Shown: positions 4,673-5,878 of the stretch, one piece after another
How the letters are laid out: each line of letters opens with the position of its first letter
Position numbering within the stretch: position 1 is the stretch's first letter
Assembly: GCA_030024065.1 (NCBI GenBank)
Contig: JASEIE010000250.1
Span: 1 to 5,878 of the forward strand
DNA: 5,878 bases
DNA from: Thermodesulfobacteriota bacterium
GTDB lineage: Bacteria > Desulfobacterota > BSN033 > UBA1163
Direction of reading: 5' to 3'
Translations under genes and position numbers: made by a program
The notes under the pieces: model-generated
The model's input: only the letters and a program-made list of their open reading frames with translations
Told to the model about the DNA's origin: nothing
Databases searched by the model: none

Positions 4673-5878
4673 ATGGAAAAGAACGAAATCTATGAGAAGC
4701 ATAAAAAATATTTGGTTCCCTGTGTGAACCATTACTATCAGGAGCCTGTTATTTTTGACCGAGGCAAGGGAAAGTATCTCTATGACATCGATGGAAAGGA
4801 GTATCTCGATTTTTTCGGGGGGATCGTCACGATCAGCGTGGGCCATTGTGACGAGGAGATCACAGAAAAGACCTGTGAGCAGATGAGGAGGCTTCAGCAT
4901 ACCTCAACCCTTTATCCCACCCTTCCCGCCATCTCCCTTGCGGAGAAACTGGCGCAGATCACTCCGGGGAGATTGCAGAAGTCCTTCTTCACCAGCAGTG
5001 GGACCGAGGCCGTTGAGACCGCTGTCCTCATCGCCCAGCTTTATACGAAAAGCAATGAAGTCATTGCCCTTCGGCATTGCTACAGTGGATCGTCCCTTCT
5101 GGCGATGAACATTACCGGACATCAAAAATGGCGTCTTGGAGGAAGCTCCGTCCCGGGGATCAAACATGCCCATAATGCCTACTGCTTCAGATGCGCCTTC
5201 GGAAGGGAGTATCCCGATTGCGATCTCGAGTGTGCGAAGGATGTGAAGGAACTGATCGAAACCACGACCTCGGGCCGGCCTGCGGCCTTTATCGCGGAAC
5301 CCATTCAGGGCGTGGGAGGTTTTATCACTCCGCCAAAGGAATATTTCAGAGAGGTCGTCTCCATTGTGAAAAGTTTCGGAGGACTCTTCATCTGCGATGA
5401 GGTTCAGACGGGCTGGGGAAGAACCGGTGGAAGGATGTTCGGAATCGAACACTGGGGGGTGGAGCCGGATATCATGGTCATGGCCAAAGGAGCGGCCAAT
5501 GGCTCCCCTGTTGGAATCACCATCGCCACTCCCGAGGTGGCAGATGCCCTAAAAGGCTCCCATCTCTCCACTTTTGGTGGTAATCCTGTTACAGCGACAA
5601 CCGTCCTGGCCACCATCGAGGCCATTGAGAAGAGAGGACTGGTTCAGAATGCCGAGAAGATGGGTCAATTTTTAAGAGACCGATTAGAAGGGCTGAAAGA
5701 GAAGTTCCAAATCATCGGTGAGGTCCGGGGAATGGGTTTAATTCAGGGACTGGAAATCGTCAAGGAGGGAAAGGAGCCGGCTCCGGATCTGGTCAATGAG
5801 ATCTTTGAAGGGACAAAGAAAGAAGGGCTTCTCATCGGCCGAGGCGGCCTATACGGGAATGTCATACGGATCACACCG
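4673..5878 (+). CDS. Class-III PLP-dependent aminotransferase, AGXT2-like (alanine-glyoxylate / omega-aminotransferase type), 3'-partial
   Basis: The open frame covers 402 codons to the last base of the window with no stop. About 30-40 residues of the usual ~430-440 are missing. It is a cytoplasmic fold-type-I enzyme that moves an amino group to or from a keto acid such as pyruvate or glyoxylate. Visible landmarks are the substrate-side N-terminal YLYDIDGKEYLDFFGGI (35-51), SSGTEA phosphate-binding turn (108-113), AEPIQGVGG (208-216), CDEVQTGWGRTG (241-252; D242 binds the pyridine nitrogen), AKG with the Schiff-base lysine K272, STFGGNP (299-305), VRGMGLIQGLE (351-361) and GLLIGRGGLYGNVIRITP (385-402), which closely follows the AGXT2 C-terminal pattern. 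A cysteine set, C171, C174, C183 and C187, lies in the segment before the cofactor Asp; some family members show similar Cys-rich inserts. The true substrate (beta-alanine, GABA, beta-aminoisobutyrate or alanine) cannot be told. The start is supported by a strong ribosome-binding site and an upstream TATAAT. Confidence 0.93.
   Translation, partial: MEKNEIYEKHKKYLVPCVNHYYQEPVIFDRGKGKYLYDIDGKEYLDFFGGIVTISVGHCDEEITEKTCEQMRRLQHTSTLYPTLPAISLAEKLAQITPGRLQKSFFTSSGTEAVETAVLIAQLYTKSNEVIALRHCYSGSSLLAMNITGHQKWRLGGSSVPGIKHAHNAYCFRCAFGREYPDCDLECAKDVKELIETTTSGRPAAFIAEPIQGVGGFITPPKEYFREVVSIVKSFGGLFICDEVQTGWGRTGGRMFGIEHWGVEPDIMVMAKGAANGSPVGITIATPEVADALKGSHLSTFGGNPVTATTVLATIEAIEKRGLVQNAEKMGQFLRDRLEGLKEKFQIIGEVRGMGLIQGLEIVKEGKEPAPDLVNEIFEGTKKEGLLIGRGGLYGNVIRITP

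Noticed and set aside
4904..5452. Long minus-strand frame of 182 codons
   Set aside because: It is antisense to the well-supported aminotransferase, is low in recognisable motifs, and has the composition expected of a shadow frame in GC-richer coding DNA.
1..5878. CRISPR arrays, tRNA or rRNA genes
   Set aside because: No regularly spaced repeats, cloverleaf-like segments or conserved rRNA stretches were seen on either strand.

Overview
The window looks like a bacterial chromosome in which a foreign-looking restriction-modification (R-M) island sits between two housekeeping-type metabolic genes. The flanking genes have moderate to higher GC (by eye). They encode a D-glutamate cyclase/DUF1445 family protein (left edge, 5' end outside the window) and a class-III, AGXT2-like PLP aminotransferase (right edge, 3' end outside the window). 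Both lie on the plus strand. The style of these proteins and of the integrase-like remnant would fit an anaerobic Desulfobacterota- or Nitrospirota-like organism. That is only an impression: nothing in the window fixes the taxon.

Layout. Bases 1-767 hold the cyclase-family gene, and 768-935 are a short non-coding gap containing one imperfect hairpin. Bases 936-4168 hold three tightly packed minus-strand genes, read from right to left. The first is a DNA methyltransferase with motif order I then TSPPY. The second is a 330-aa protein with restriction-endonuclease character. The third is a beta-class DNA methyltransferase with motif order DPPF then DPFNGTGTT. The first gene's stop codon directly abuts the second gene's start codon, and the second and third overlap by ATGA, so they form one translationally coupled operon. 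Bases 4245-4336 hold two strong adjacent hairpins. They abut a truncated minus-strand reading frame (4260-4484) whose first ~48 residues resemble the N-terminal HARP-like segment of some tyrosine recombinases. Bases 4485-4672 are an AT-rich divergent promoter region with a perfect 12-bp tandem duplication. The aminotransferase starts at 4673 and runs off the right edge.

How it works together. The two methyltransferases probably protect the two strands of one recognition site that the middle protein cuts. Two methyltransferases of different architecture (one probably m6A, one possibly m4C) usually point to an asymmetric target. No controller protein, specificity subunit or helicase is present, so this is a Type II-like layout and not Type I or III. 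The truncated recombinase-like frame, the paired hairpins at its break point and the compact AT-richer cassette suggest that the R-M block arrived by mobile-element recombination. The two metabolic genes may have been closer neighbours before that.
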